Below, one piece after another: positions 49,393 to 56,119 of a DNA stretch of 56,119 nt. Made by a program: the position numbers and the translations under genes. Source of the stretch: Lachnospiraceae bacterium UBA7784 (GTDB lineage: Bacteria; Bacillota; Clostridia; Lachnospirales; Lachnospiraceae). The DNA lies in contig DLDA01000011.1 in the NCBI GenBank assembly GCA_002480925.1, positions 1 to 56,119 on the forward strand, written 5' to 3'. How positions within the stretch are numbered: position 1 is the stretch's first letter; every line of letters begins with the position of its first letter. The notes beneath the pieces are model-generated. The model was given only the letters and a program-made list of their open reading frames with translations. It was not told where the DNA came from and searched no databases.

Positions 49393-51205
49393 TATGTCCA
49401 CCTCCGCTTATCGCGCCTACGGGACAGATCGCCTCGCAGAGAGCACAGCCCGTGCAGAGTGAAGGATCAATAAATGCCTTTGTATCCTTTATTATAAGAG
49501 CCGGGCAGCCTGCCTCATTTATACATTTCCTGCAGCCTATGCACTTGTCTGAATCAACAGACGATTTTGGGGATGTCGGCTTGAATCTGACTATACATGG
49601 AGATTTAAAAATTATGGCCTTTACTCCCTTTTCAGAAGCAACTCTTCTTACTGTCTCGACTGCCTGATCAAAGCAGAGAGGATCAGCTGTTACCACCGTC
49701 GTAAGTCCTATAGCCTTTAATACCCTTTCAATGCTTACCTTCTCTACCACATCTCCCATAAGGGTCTGTCCGGTTCCCGGATGCGGCTGGTGTCCGGTCA
49801 TGGCTGTCGTCGAATTGTCAAGGACAATAAGTGTCATATCAGCCTGGTTATAGAATGCGTTTATGACGCCTGTTATGCCTGAGGCAAAAAAGGTCGAATC
49901 ACCCACGAAGGCAAAGGTCTTTGTTTCCGGATCCACTCGGTTTATGCCCTGGGCCATATTGATACCGGCTCCCATGCAAAGGCAGGTGTCTGTCATATCA
50001 AGAGGATGGGCATTGCCTAAAGTATAGCAACCTATGTCTCCACAGTAGGCGCACTTCTGTCCCTCCATTGCCTTCTTTACAGCAAGGAAGCTTGCTCTGT
50101 GAGGACAGCCGGCACAGAGCACCGGAGGTCGTACAGGAAGATCAGGCGGCGCTACAGGCTCTGATGCAGCCGTAAGACCAATACCGGTAAATCCAGAAAC
50201 AGCCTCCTTTACAGAATCCACACTGTTCTCACCGGACCTTGCTATATCCCCTGTCAGCTTGCCACGGATCCTTACATCCAGATGATACTTACCGCATACA
50301 TGGATAAGTGCACGCTCGATTACAGGATCAAGCTCCTCTATGCAAAGGACCTCATCCTTATCCTTAAGGAAGCTTACAGCAAGCTCCTCCGGGAAAGGGA
50401 ATGGAGTTGCAACCCTGAGGATCTCAGGACATGCATTGCCAGAAAGCGCATCCAATGTATAAGAATAGCTTATGCCGTTAGTCGCTATGGCTTTTCTTCC
50501 GTCATATCCGTCTGCTGGCCTTATGAAATTCCTGCTGTATCGAGAGAATTCTTTTGAAAGCTTTTCATTTCTCTTCTCTATAAGAGCATGATTCTTGAAG
50601 GAAAGCCTTGGAAATATAACCCATCTGGATGGATCCTTCTCATATCCTGCCGGAGAATTATTCTTATATTCTTCATGATCAGCTATCTCTATAGACTCAT
50701 ATCCATGGTCTATCCTTGTAGTAGGTCGAAGGATCACAGGAGTCTTATATCTCTCTGACAGCTCGAAGGCCTCCTGAACCATATGATAGGCCTCGCTTAC
50801 CGATGATGGATCCAGCACAGGGACCTTTGAATACATTCCAAATGTCCTGGTATCCTGCTCAGTCTGACTTGATATGGGACCAGGATCATCAGCAACGACT
50901 AAGACCAGTCCTCCCTCGACTCCTATATACTCAAGACTCATAAGAGGATCAGATGCGACATTTAATCCGACCTGCTTCATGGTCACGAGGCAGCGGGCTC
51001 CTGATATGGAGGCGCCTGCTGCCATCTCAAGGCCTGCCTTTTCATTAACAGACCATTCGACATATACGTCTGTCGTCCTTCTCTTTGCGATCGTTTCAAG
51101 GATCTCAGTAGACGGAGTCCCGGGATAGCCTGCTGCCACATTGACACCTGCGGCCAGAGCTCCAAGAGCTATGGCCTCATTTCCCATTAGAAATTCCTTA
51201 TGCAT
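49385..51205 (-). CDS. iorA: Indolepyruvate:ferredoxin oxidoreductase alpha subunit (IorA)
   Basis: Thiamine-diphosphate and iron-sulfur subunit that decarboxylates aryl pyruvates to aryl-CoA with ferredoxin. The 606-residue protein begins MGNEAIALGALAAGVNVAAG with YPGTPSTEILETIA (pyrimidine-binding), has the TPP segment FVGDSTFFASGITGVINAFY with VLDNSTTAMTGHQPHPGTG, a CAGCPHRASFL motif, and two C-terminal 4Fe-4S motifs (CIGCRKCINEAGCP; CTGCALCEAICPVG). It is 23 bases after the transporter gene. Start 51205 has AAAGG upstream. Confidence 0.96.
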   Translation of the reverse strand: MHKEFLMGNEAIALGALAAGVNVAAGYPGTPSTEILETIAKRRTTDVYVEWSVNEKAGLEMAAGASISGARCLVTMKQVGLNVASDPLMSLEYIGVEGGLVLVVADDPGPISSQTEQDTRTFGMYSKVPVLDPSSVSEAYHMVQEAFELSERYKTPVILRPTTRIDHGYESIEIADHEEYKNNSPAGYEKDPSRWVIFPRLSFKNHALIEKRNEKLSKEFSRYSRNFIRPADGYDGRKAIATNGISYSYTLDALSGNACPEILRVATPFPFPEELAVSFLKDKDEVLCIEELDPVIERALIHVCGKYHLDVRIRGKLTGDIARSGENSVDSVKEAVSGFTGIGLTAASEPVAPPDLPVRPPVLCAGCPHRASFLAVKKAMEGQKCAYCGDIGCYTLGNAHPLDMTDTCLCMGAGINMAQGINRVDPETKTFAFVGDSTFFASGITGVINAFYNQADMTLIVLDNSTTAMTGHQPHPGTGQTLMGDVVEKVSIERVLKAIGLTTVVTADPLCFDQAVETVRRVASEKGVKAIIFKSPCIVRFKPTSPKSSVDSDKCIGCRKCINEAGCPALIIKDTKAFIDPSLCTGCALCEAICPVGAISGGGHNE

Positions 51206-51228
51206 ACATACCTTTCCATTACTAAATC

Positions 51229-52590
51229 TTATAATTTTATTATACCGAACGCATTAGCGACTGCCGAGATCAGTATGATCAGGCAGAATAGCGGACAGAT
51301 ATACTTTATCATAAAACAGAAAATCTTTTTCCTTACGAACCTGGCGCCTCCCAGAGTAACCTCCCTGGTGAGGGCCTCTGATCCTATCTCCCTTGTCACA
51401 AGAAAGCAGGTGGCTATAGCTGCAAGTGGCATCATCACTGAGTTAGTAATGAAATCAAAGAAGTCAAGGAACTGCATACCTATTATCTTAACTCCACTAA
51501 GAGGTCCGTATCCAAGCGCCGACAGAGTCCCAAGCAGAAGCATGACTGCTCCGGCTATGGCCGATGCCTTTCGTCTTGAAAAGGAAAGCTCATCCTCCAG
51601 CGTTGAAACTGCCGACTCCATCAGTGCAATAGATGATGTAAGCGCTGCGACAAGCACCAGCATGAAAAACATCAGGCCGAATATCCTTCCTGCCGGGAAT
51701 GAGGCAAAGGTCTTCGGCATAGTGATAAACATAAGAGACGGCCCTGCATCAAGGCTCTTTCCTGCATCCTTGCCTGAAAAGGCGAATACGGCAGGAATGA
51801 TCATAAGTCCGGCAAGGAATGCTATTATAGTATCAAATACCTCTACCTGATCTGTGCTCTCCTCGATAGATACCTGCTTTTTCATATAGCTTCCGAAGGT
51901 GATAAGGATCCCCATGGCTATAGACAGCGAATAAAACATCTGCTGCATGGCTGTGACTACAGTCATCCATGAAAATCTGTTAAGGCTTGGAACAAGCAGA
52001 TACTTAATGCCCTCTCCGGCTCCTGGTCTTGTCATAGTATAGACACATATGATCACCGCAAGGGCAATAAGGACCGGCATCAGAATCTTGGAAATTCTCT
52101 CGATTCCTCCCTGCACTCCCATATATACTATCACAGTAGTAACAAGAGCAAAAACTATAAACCAGCCTTCAGGTGAGGCCGTAGAAATAAAGGAAGCAAA
52201 ATACCCCTTCTCCGCCATCCTCGCCGCCGGCCTGGTGATATAATCGAAGGTATACTTCATAACCCAGCCGCCTATCACCGAATAATAGGGAACTATAAGC
52301 ATTGGTACTATAGCGTTTATCCAGCCGCCTATCCTGTATATCCTCTTGTCAGAGAAGTGTCTGAATGCTCCTACCGGGCTCTTCTGGCTCATGCGCCCTA
52401 TAGAGGTCTCGGCCATAATCATTGTGTAACCAAATGTGGCCGCGAGCAGGATATAGATGATCAGATAGGTACCGCCTCCGTACTTGGCACAGAGATAGGG
52501 AAATCTCCAGATATTTCCGAGGCCGACCGCGGCTCCTGCTGCTGAGAGTACAAAGCCAAGCTTTCCAGAAAAACTGGCTCTTTTTTTCAT
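51229..52590 (-). CDS. Sodium-dependent amino-acid transporter, NSS/SNF family
   Basis: Neurotransmitter:sodium symporter family permease of 455 residues with about 11-12 membrane helices. The N-terminus has the signature FVLSAAGAAVGLGNIWRFPY with AKYGGGTYLIIY, which lines the sodium and substrate sites. Start 52590 is chosen because GAAGGA lies upstream and the protein begins with the usual short basic tail. Bacterial members carry hydrophobic or aromatic amino acids (LeuT, MhsT, TnaT). As the first gene before iorA it most likely brings in the aromatic amino acids or leucine used by the downstream enzymes; the substrate is inferred. Confidence 0.93.
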   Translation of the reverse strand: MKKRASFSGKLGFVLSAAGAAVGLGNIWRFPYLCAKYGGGTYLIIYILLAATFGYTMIMAETSIGRMSQKSPVGAFRHFSDKRIYRIGGWINAIVPMLIVPYYSVIGGWVMKYTFDYITRPAARMAEKGYFASFISTASPEGWFIVFALVTTVIVYMGVQGGIERISKILMPVLIALAVIICVYTMTRPGAGEGIKYLLVPSLNRFSWMTVVTAMQQMFYSLSIAMGILITFGSYMKKQVSIEESTDQVEVFDTIIAFLAGLMIIPAVFAFSGKDAGKSLDAGPSLMFITMPKTFASFPAGRIFGLMFFMLVLVAALTSSIALMESAVSTLEDELSFSRRKASAIAGAVMLLLGTLSALGYGPLSGVKIIGMQFLDFFDFITNSVMMPLAAIATCFLVTREIGSEALTREVTLGGARFVRKKIFCFMIKYICPLFCLIILISAVANAFGIIKL

Positions 52591-52630
52591 ATTGTTATCC
52601 TTCTTTCCTCTTGGATTTTTTAACCTGTAA

Positions 52631-52639
52631 ATTATAACA
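52631..52639 (-). promoter_or_regulatory. Extended -10 promoter of the transporter-ior-paaK operon
   Basis: TG-T-TATAAT (TATAAT at 52636-52631, TG at 52639-52638) in the 68-base gap after the GNAT gene. The -35 region is poor. It would serve the transporter, iorA, iorB, paaK, thiI, desulfurase and prmA genes. Confidence 0.5.
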
Positions 52640-52658
52640 TAACAGTCCTGGGTTTGCA

Positions 52659-53357
52659 CTAGATTATTAGCACCCAGAGATCCTCGCTGCTTTTTGCTAT
52701 TCTCTGCTTCCTGATAAAGCCAAGTTTTTTAGCAAGAGCAACCGAGGCCACATTTTCCTCTGCTATCCTTGCAAAGAAATGTGAATGTCCCTTAGCCTCA
52801 GCAAGACCTAAGACTGCCTCTGTGATCTCATATCCTATTCCCTGCCTCCACATATCTGGAGAGAGCAGATAGCCAAGCTCAAGCCATTCTGCCCCGTCAT
52901 CGCTCCCCGGAAGAGCCTTATACTCCAGTCCGCATCTGCCTATCAGAGCGCCCGTAGCCTTCAGGAATACATTCCACATTCCGAAATCATAGAATCTGTA
53001 TATATTGTCGAAGTAATCCTGCTCATAGGCTTTTTCCTTTAAGAAAGGAAAAAGAGGCTCCACATAATCAGTAACTCCAGGCATCTGATAGAGATGAAAA
53101 AGGGCATATATATCCCTCTCAGGGTCAAGCTGCCTTATAAGAGTACGGTCTGTCTCAAGTATCTCCTTTGGAATACGGTAAGAGAGATCATGGACCTCCT
53201 TTATATATTCCTGATCTGCTGCAGAGAGGTCTGTGATTATAAATCCAGCAGAGAGCCTTACTGCGTCATGCTCATATCCTATGACTGCTATCCGCTTATC
53301 TGCCGCCTTGTCTATCTCATCCTGTGAATCAGTGATGATCACCGGGCGCGGTGCCAT
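52659..53357 (-). CDS. GNAT family N-acetyltransferase with N-terminal extension
   Basis: About 232 residues. The C-terminal two thirds are a GNAT domain: LELGYLLSPDMWRQGIGYEI (acetyl-CoA loop, RQGIGY), EAVLGLAEAKGHSHFFARIA and ENVASVALAKKLGFIRKQR. About 75 residues precede it, including RPVIITDSQDEIDKAADKRI and AVIGYEHD, an alpha/beta stretch that looks like the end of a HAD-like fold and whose role is unknown. Start 53357 has AAAAGGG upstream; an earlier ATG at 53375 overlaps the ROK stop. It is 10 bases after the ROK kinase gene, so the two form an operon. The acceptor is unknown. Confidence 0.82.
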   Translation of the reverse strand: MAPRPVIITDSQDEIDKAADKRIAVIGYEHDAVRLSAGFIITDLSAADQEYIKEVHDLSYRIPKEILETDRTLIRQLDPERDIYALFHLYQMPGVTDYVEPLFPFLKEKAYEQDYFDNIYRFYDFGMWNVFLKATGALIGRCGLEYKALPGSDDGAEWLELGYLLSPDMWRQGIGYEITEAVLGLAEAKGHSHFFARIAEENVASVALAKKLGFIRKQRIAKSSEDLWVLII

Positions 53358-53367
53358 ATAAACCCTT

Positions 53368-54243
53368 TTATACATTAGCTGCGTCGTAGCCCAGCTTAAG
53401 GCAGCCCATGATTCCCTGATCGTCATTTAAGCTTGCAGGGACTATATAATGATCCATATCATCTATCCGGCTGTTCTTGATATATCCATTAAGAAGCTCG
53501 CTCGTCTTTTCTCTGATAAGTGGAAAGAGCTGCTTCTGATGCATTACTCCGCCTCCTAATATTATGATCTTTGGAGACAGCATCACTGTAGTAGTCACCA
53601 TGCACTGAGCCAGATAGTAGCTCTCAAGATCCCAGACCCGGCTGTCATCACCAAGCTCCGCTGCCTTTTTGCCCCAGCGCTTCTCAATGGCCGGTCCTGC
53701 TGCCAGTCCCTCCAGACAGCCCTTATGGAATGGACATACCCCGTCCGGAAGCGGATCATCCTCTCTTACCCTAAGCAGCATATGGCCTGCTTCAGGATGC
53801 ATGGCTCCATGAACAAGTTTTCCTCCGCTCATGACTCCGGCTCCGACTCCTGTACCTATAGTATAGTAGACCGCATCGCCAAGTCCCTTTGCCTGTCCAT
53901 ATGTGACCTCACCCAACAGGGATCCGTTCACATCGGTATCGAATCCGACCTTTACACCCAGTCCCCTGCTGAAATAACCGACTATATCTGTATCCGCCCA
54001 GGCCCTCTTTGGCGTGGTAGTGATATATCCGTAGCTTGAAGAATCCTTATCGAGATCAACAGGCCCGAAGCAGGCTATACCCAGAGCCTCTATTTCCTTA
54101 TCCTTAAAATATGCCAGAAGCTCTGGCAGAGTAGTCGCTGGATCTATAGTAGGAAATGATTTCTGCTCCTTAATCCCTCCACTCTCGTCTCCTATAGCGC
54201 ATACCATTTTTGTGCCGCCGGCCTCAAGCGCTCCTATCCTCAT
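53368..54243 (-). CDS. ROK family sugar kinase, fructokinase-like
   Basis: The 291-residue kinase begins RIGALEAGGTKMVCAIGDES (phosphate loop of ROK/ASKHA kinases), has TIGTGVGAGVMSGGKLVHG, the substrate and zinc signature MHPEAGHMLLRV followed by CPFHKGCLEGLAAGPAI, and a late KIIILGGGVMHQKQLFPLIR. The HxxGH plus CxxHxxC ligands place it with zinc-containing fructokinases (YdhR/ScrK type). It phosphorylates a hexose, most likely fructose. GGAGG precedes the start, and a TTGAAA-17-TAAAAT promoter lies about 100 bases upstream. Confidence 0.92.
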   Translation of the reverse strand: MRIGALEAGGTKMVCAIGDESGGIKEQKSFPTIDPATTLPELLAYFKDKEIEALGIACFGPVDLDKDSSSYGYITTTPKRAWADTDIVGYFSRGLGVKVGFDTDVNGSLLGEVTYGQAKGLGDAVYYTIGTGVGAGVMSGGKLVHGAMHPEAGHMLLRVREDDPLPDGVCPFHKGCLEGLAAGPAIEKRWGKKAAELGDDSRVWDLESYYLAQCMVTTTVMLSPKIIILGGGVMHQKQLFPLIREKTSELLNGYIKNSRIDDMDHYIVPASLNDDQGIMGCLKLGYDAANV

Positions 54244-54288
54244 CTGTCTTCCTCCTGTCCTATCAATAAAATACCAAATTTTCCAGAT

Positions 54289-54807
54289 GTGCTCCCCCTA
54301 TCCTTCACATATCTCCCCTCTGTCACGAAAAACTATCAGCTCACATTTTATATCAGAACATACATTTTTTCAACCGCCAATAGATATCCATTATTATACC
54401 CTTTACCCTTCATACTGATCTTTCTATGCGTCCGCTCCCTGATATCCCCCCCAAAAAAGCCTCTAATCAGGGCATTCTCATATAATGAGAGTGACATAAA
54501 ACACCTGTCAGATCTTAAAGATTCTATAAAAAAAGGAAATGCAGACAGAGAAATGTCAAGGGAATTTGAGATAGCTGTTTCTTCCAGCGGAAGCGAGGAT
54601 AAATACTGGGATCAGGCATTTAAGTCATACAAAAAGATCATACCTGTCGAGAAAATGAATGCCGATATCGAAAGGAAATATCTAAGGAATAATTCTATGT
54701 CTGATGGTGAGGATTTCAACACCTACTATCAGGAGTTCAAAAATAAGCTTGTCAGATCAGAGCATTATAAAAAGATAAGACTGATCAGCTTCCTGAAAAA
54801 TAAGTAA
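54289..54807 (+). CDS. Doubtful small hypothetical gene, possibly broken
   Basis: Not recognised. An open frame of 172 codons runs from GTG 54289, but its first 50 codons give an unlikely Tyr/Pro/Leu-rich sequence and overlap the ROK promoter on the other strand. From about 54472 the product looks protein-like, hydrophilic and helical (DIKHLSDLKDSIKKGN, EDKYWDQAFKSYKKIIPVEK, YYQEFKNKLVRSEHYKKIRL). A run of seven C and six A at 54446-54458 is a likely slip site: a one-base change would join this part to the ATG at 54425. No good ribosome site is seen for any start. It ends just before a bidirectional terminator, which supports transcription. It may be a gene remnant or a phase-variable gene. 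Confidence 0.35.
   Translation: MLPLSFTYLPSVTKNYQLTFYIRTYIFSTANRYPLLYPLPFILIFLCVRSLISPPKKPLIRAFSYNESDIKHLSDLKDSIKKGNADREMSREFEIAVSSSGSEDKYWDQAFKSYKKIIPVEKMNADIERKYLRNNSMSDGEDFNTYYQEFKNKLVRSEHYKKIRLISFLKNK
54345..54373 (-). promoter_or_regulatory. Promoter of the ROK kinase-GNAT operon
   Basis: TTGAAA (54373-54368), exact 17-base spacer, TAAAAT (54350-54345) on the minus strand, about 100 bases before the kinase start. The rest of 54244-54480 shows no other convincing element. Confidence 0.55.
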
Positions 54808-54814
54808 GAGAAAA

Positions 54815-54834
54815 CCCCTGCCGTATGGCAGGGG
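54815..54834. terminator. Bidirectional intrinsic terminator
   Basis: Perfect 8-bp GC-rich stem CCCCTGCC / GGCAGGGG with a GTAT loop, flanked by AAAA on the left and CCTTTT on the right. It therefore works in both directions, for the plus-strand hypothetical gene (stop 54807) and the minus-strand alcohol dehydrogenase (stop 54842). Confidence 0.85.
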
Positions 54835-54841
54835 CCTTTTA

Positions 54842-56059
54842 TCAGAAATCTATATCTGTATCATAGTAGCAGGCCTTTAAGACCTTCTCCATCTCCTCCT
54901 GTGAAGGAGTACGTGGATTTGAGCCTGTGCAGGCATCAAGGATGGCGTTTGCCGCAATATCATGTACCCTTTCAAGGAAGATATCCTCAGGTACGAAGCC
55001 CTGCTCAACAGGATAGCTGTCCGGGCCATAATTCTTTATGCAGTGAGGAATATTCATCTGATCATTCATACCGCGCAGATACCTGATGATACCCTCTATC
55101 TTTTCATCATCATTTGCTCCGTCGATATGCATATAGTCAGCGATCTGGCCATATCTCTCCTTAGCTCTCTTATCCCTTGCATTGAAGGCTATGACCTTTG
55201 GCAGATACATGGCATTAGCTGCTCCATGGATGATATGGGCTCCCTGGTCAGCAAAGGCAGCTCCAGTCTTGTGTGCAAGCGAATGAACGATTCCTAAGAG
55301 TCCTGACGAGAATGCAATACCTGCAAGACACTGTGCCGAATGCATGGTATCTCTTGCTGTCATATCCTCATTATATGAATCGATAAGATTTGCCTGGATA
55401 AGCTCTATGGCATGGATAGCTGGAGCATCGGTAAAGTCGCTTGCTGCTGTACTTACATATGCCTCAATAGCATGAGTGAGTGCATCCATTCCTGTATGAG
55501 CCACAAGCTTCTTAGGCATTGTATGTGCAAGCTCAGGGTCAACTATAGCTACATCCGGAGTGATCTCAAAATCAGCTATAGGATACTTGATACCCTTCTC
55601 GTAATCTGTGATTATAGAAAATGCTGTAACCTCTGTCGCTGTACCCGAGGTGGATGATACAGCACAGAACCTTGCCTTGCGGCGAAGCTTCGGGAGCCCG
55701 AACACCTTGCACATATCCTCGAAGGTGGTATCCGGATACTCGTACTTTATCCACATGGCCTTGGCTGCATCGATAGGGCTTCCTCCACCGATAGCAACTA
55801 TCCAGTCTGGCTGAAACTCCTCCATTATAGCGGCACCCTTCATTACAGTGTCAACAGAAGGGTCTGATTCTATCCCCTCTATAAGTCTTGTCTCCATTCC
55901 AGCCTGATGGAGATAATCCTCTGCCTTCTGAAGGAAGCCGAATCTCTTCATAGAGCCTCCGCCGACGCAGATTATAGCTCTCTTTCCTTCAAGAAGCTTA
56001 AGAGCCTCCAGGGCTCCATTTCCATGATAAATGTCTCTTGGGTTTGTAAATCTCTGCAT
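54842..56059 (-). CDS. Iron-containing alcohol dehydrogenase
   Basis: NAD(P)-dependent group III alcohol dehydrogenase, 405 residues. The cofactor loop is WIVAIGGGSPIDAAKAMWIK; metal ligands lie in AHTGMDALTHAIEAYVSTAA (Asp and His before this core) and in IVHSLAHKTGAAFADQGAHI with HGAANAMYLP. These are the two Fe-ADH signatures. Start 56059 (MQRFTNPRDIYHGNG) has GGGAGG 6 bases upstream; an in-frame ATG at 56113 lies at the window edge without a site. The substrate is likely an aldehyde/alcohol of mixed-acid fermentation (butanol/ethanol type) but is not determined by sequence. It ends at a bidirectional terminator. Confidence 0.94.
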   Translation of the reverse strand: MQRFTNPRDIYHGNGALEALKLLEGKRAIICVGGGSMKRFGFLQKAEDYLHQAGMETRLIEGIESDPSVDTVMKGAAIMEEFQPDWIVAIGGGSPIDAAKAMWIKYEYPDTTFEDMCKVFGLPKLRRKARFCAVSSTSGTATEVTAFSIITDYEKGIKYPIADFEITPDVAIVDPELAHTMPKKLVAHTGMDALTHAIEAYVSTAASDFTDAPAIHAIELIQANLIDSYNEDMTARDTMHSAQCLAGIAFSSGLLGIVHSLAHKTGAAFADQGAHIIHGAANAMYLPKVIAFNARDKRAKERYGQIADYMHIDGANDDEKIEGIIRYLRGMNDQMNIPHCIKNYGPDSYPVEQGFVPEDIFLERVHDIAANAILDACTGSNPRTPSQEEMEKVLKACYYDTDIDF

Positions 56060-56119
56060 AAGTTTCCTCCCTACATTGTCAAGCACTTTTTGCCTGAAAA
56101 TAAAGGTTTTCATTGTTCC

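Noticed and set aside
51200..51850. Open frame of 216 codons on the plus strand opposite the NSS transporter
   Set aside because: The minus strand encodes clear NSS transporter motifs; the plus frame is an antisense artefact of a GC-skewed membrane gene.
54287..54418. ATG frame at 54287 on the plus strand
   Set aside because: Short, Ser/Pro/His-rich, overlaps the ROK promoter and ends at 54418; not protein-like.
1..56119. CRISPR arrays, insertion sequences, prophage, tRNA and rRNA genes
   Set aside because: I saw no regularly spaced direct repeats, transposase or integrase motifs, cloverleaf-like sequences or rRNA segments on either strand.

Overview
The window looks like chromosome of an anaerobic, motile, low-to-moderate-GC Firmicute of the class Clostridia, most likely family Lachnospiraceae. 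The reasons are a CodY regulator next to a flgB-fliK flagellar operon, a type III glutamine synthetase, an ECF-type folate S component under a tetrahydrofolate riboswitch, indolepyruvate:ferredoxin oxidoreductase, and a gene set I associate from memory with the Lachnospiraceae families DUF5662, DUF5716 and DUF5717. Almost everything is on the minus strand. There is no tRNA, rRNA, insertion sequence, phage gene or CRISPR array that I can see. Genus cannot be assigned from the sequence alone.

Layout (minus strand reads right to left). 1-9938: flagellar basal-body/hook operon flgB-flgC-fliE-fliF-fliG-fliH-fliI-fliJ-motE-like-fliK-flgE, with flgE cut by the window edge and no flgD at its usual place. 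10061-15623: comM-dprA-topA, then codY, a shortened version of the Bacillus dprA-topA-...-codY-flgB gene order. 15706-18114: a DUF5662 gene and a glycoside hydrolase 13-like protein that has lost all its catalytic residues. 18218-28384: an unusual five-gene unit (DUF5717 scaffold-like protein, Hsp70/actin-like DUF5716 protein, TPR-like protein, a two-TM coiled-coil protein fused in frame to a complete glutamyl-tRNA synthetase, and a UvrD-like helicase). I consider this the most interesting part of the window. 28462-29559: a lone plus-strand CobD-like aminotransferase. 29562-34255: folT with its riboswitch, then the nitrogen-assimilation pair asnB-glnN behind a leader terminator.

34274-42612: a long operon ireB-ruvX-DUF1292-rnj-trmR-trhP-lactonase-aroC-tgt-yajC (tRNA wobble modification, RNA decay, division/cell-wall regulation, secretion). 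42601-44304: an HPr-like gene and mtaB. 44301-52639: a transporter-iorA-iorB-paaK-thiI-cysteine desulfurase-prmA operon joining aromatic acid metabolism to sulfur transfer and tRNA thiolation. 52659-54373: a ROK sugar kinase and a GNAT acetyltransferase. 54374-56119: a doubtful small plus-strand gene that shares a bidirectional terminator with an iron-dependent alcohol dehydrogenase.

The genome is compact. Genes overlap by 1-26 bases, TTG and GTG starts are common, and several promoters have their -35 box inside the last codons or stop codon of the preceding gene. All product names rest on motif recognition by eye; no database search was run.
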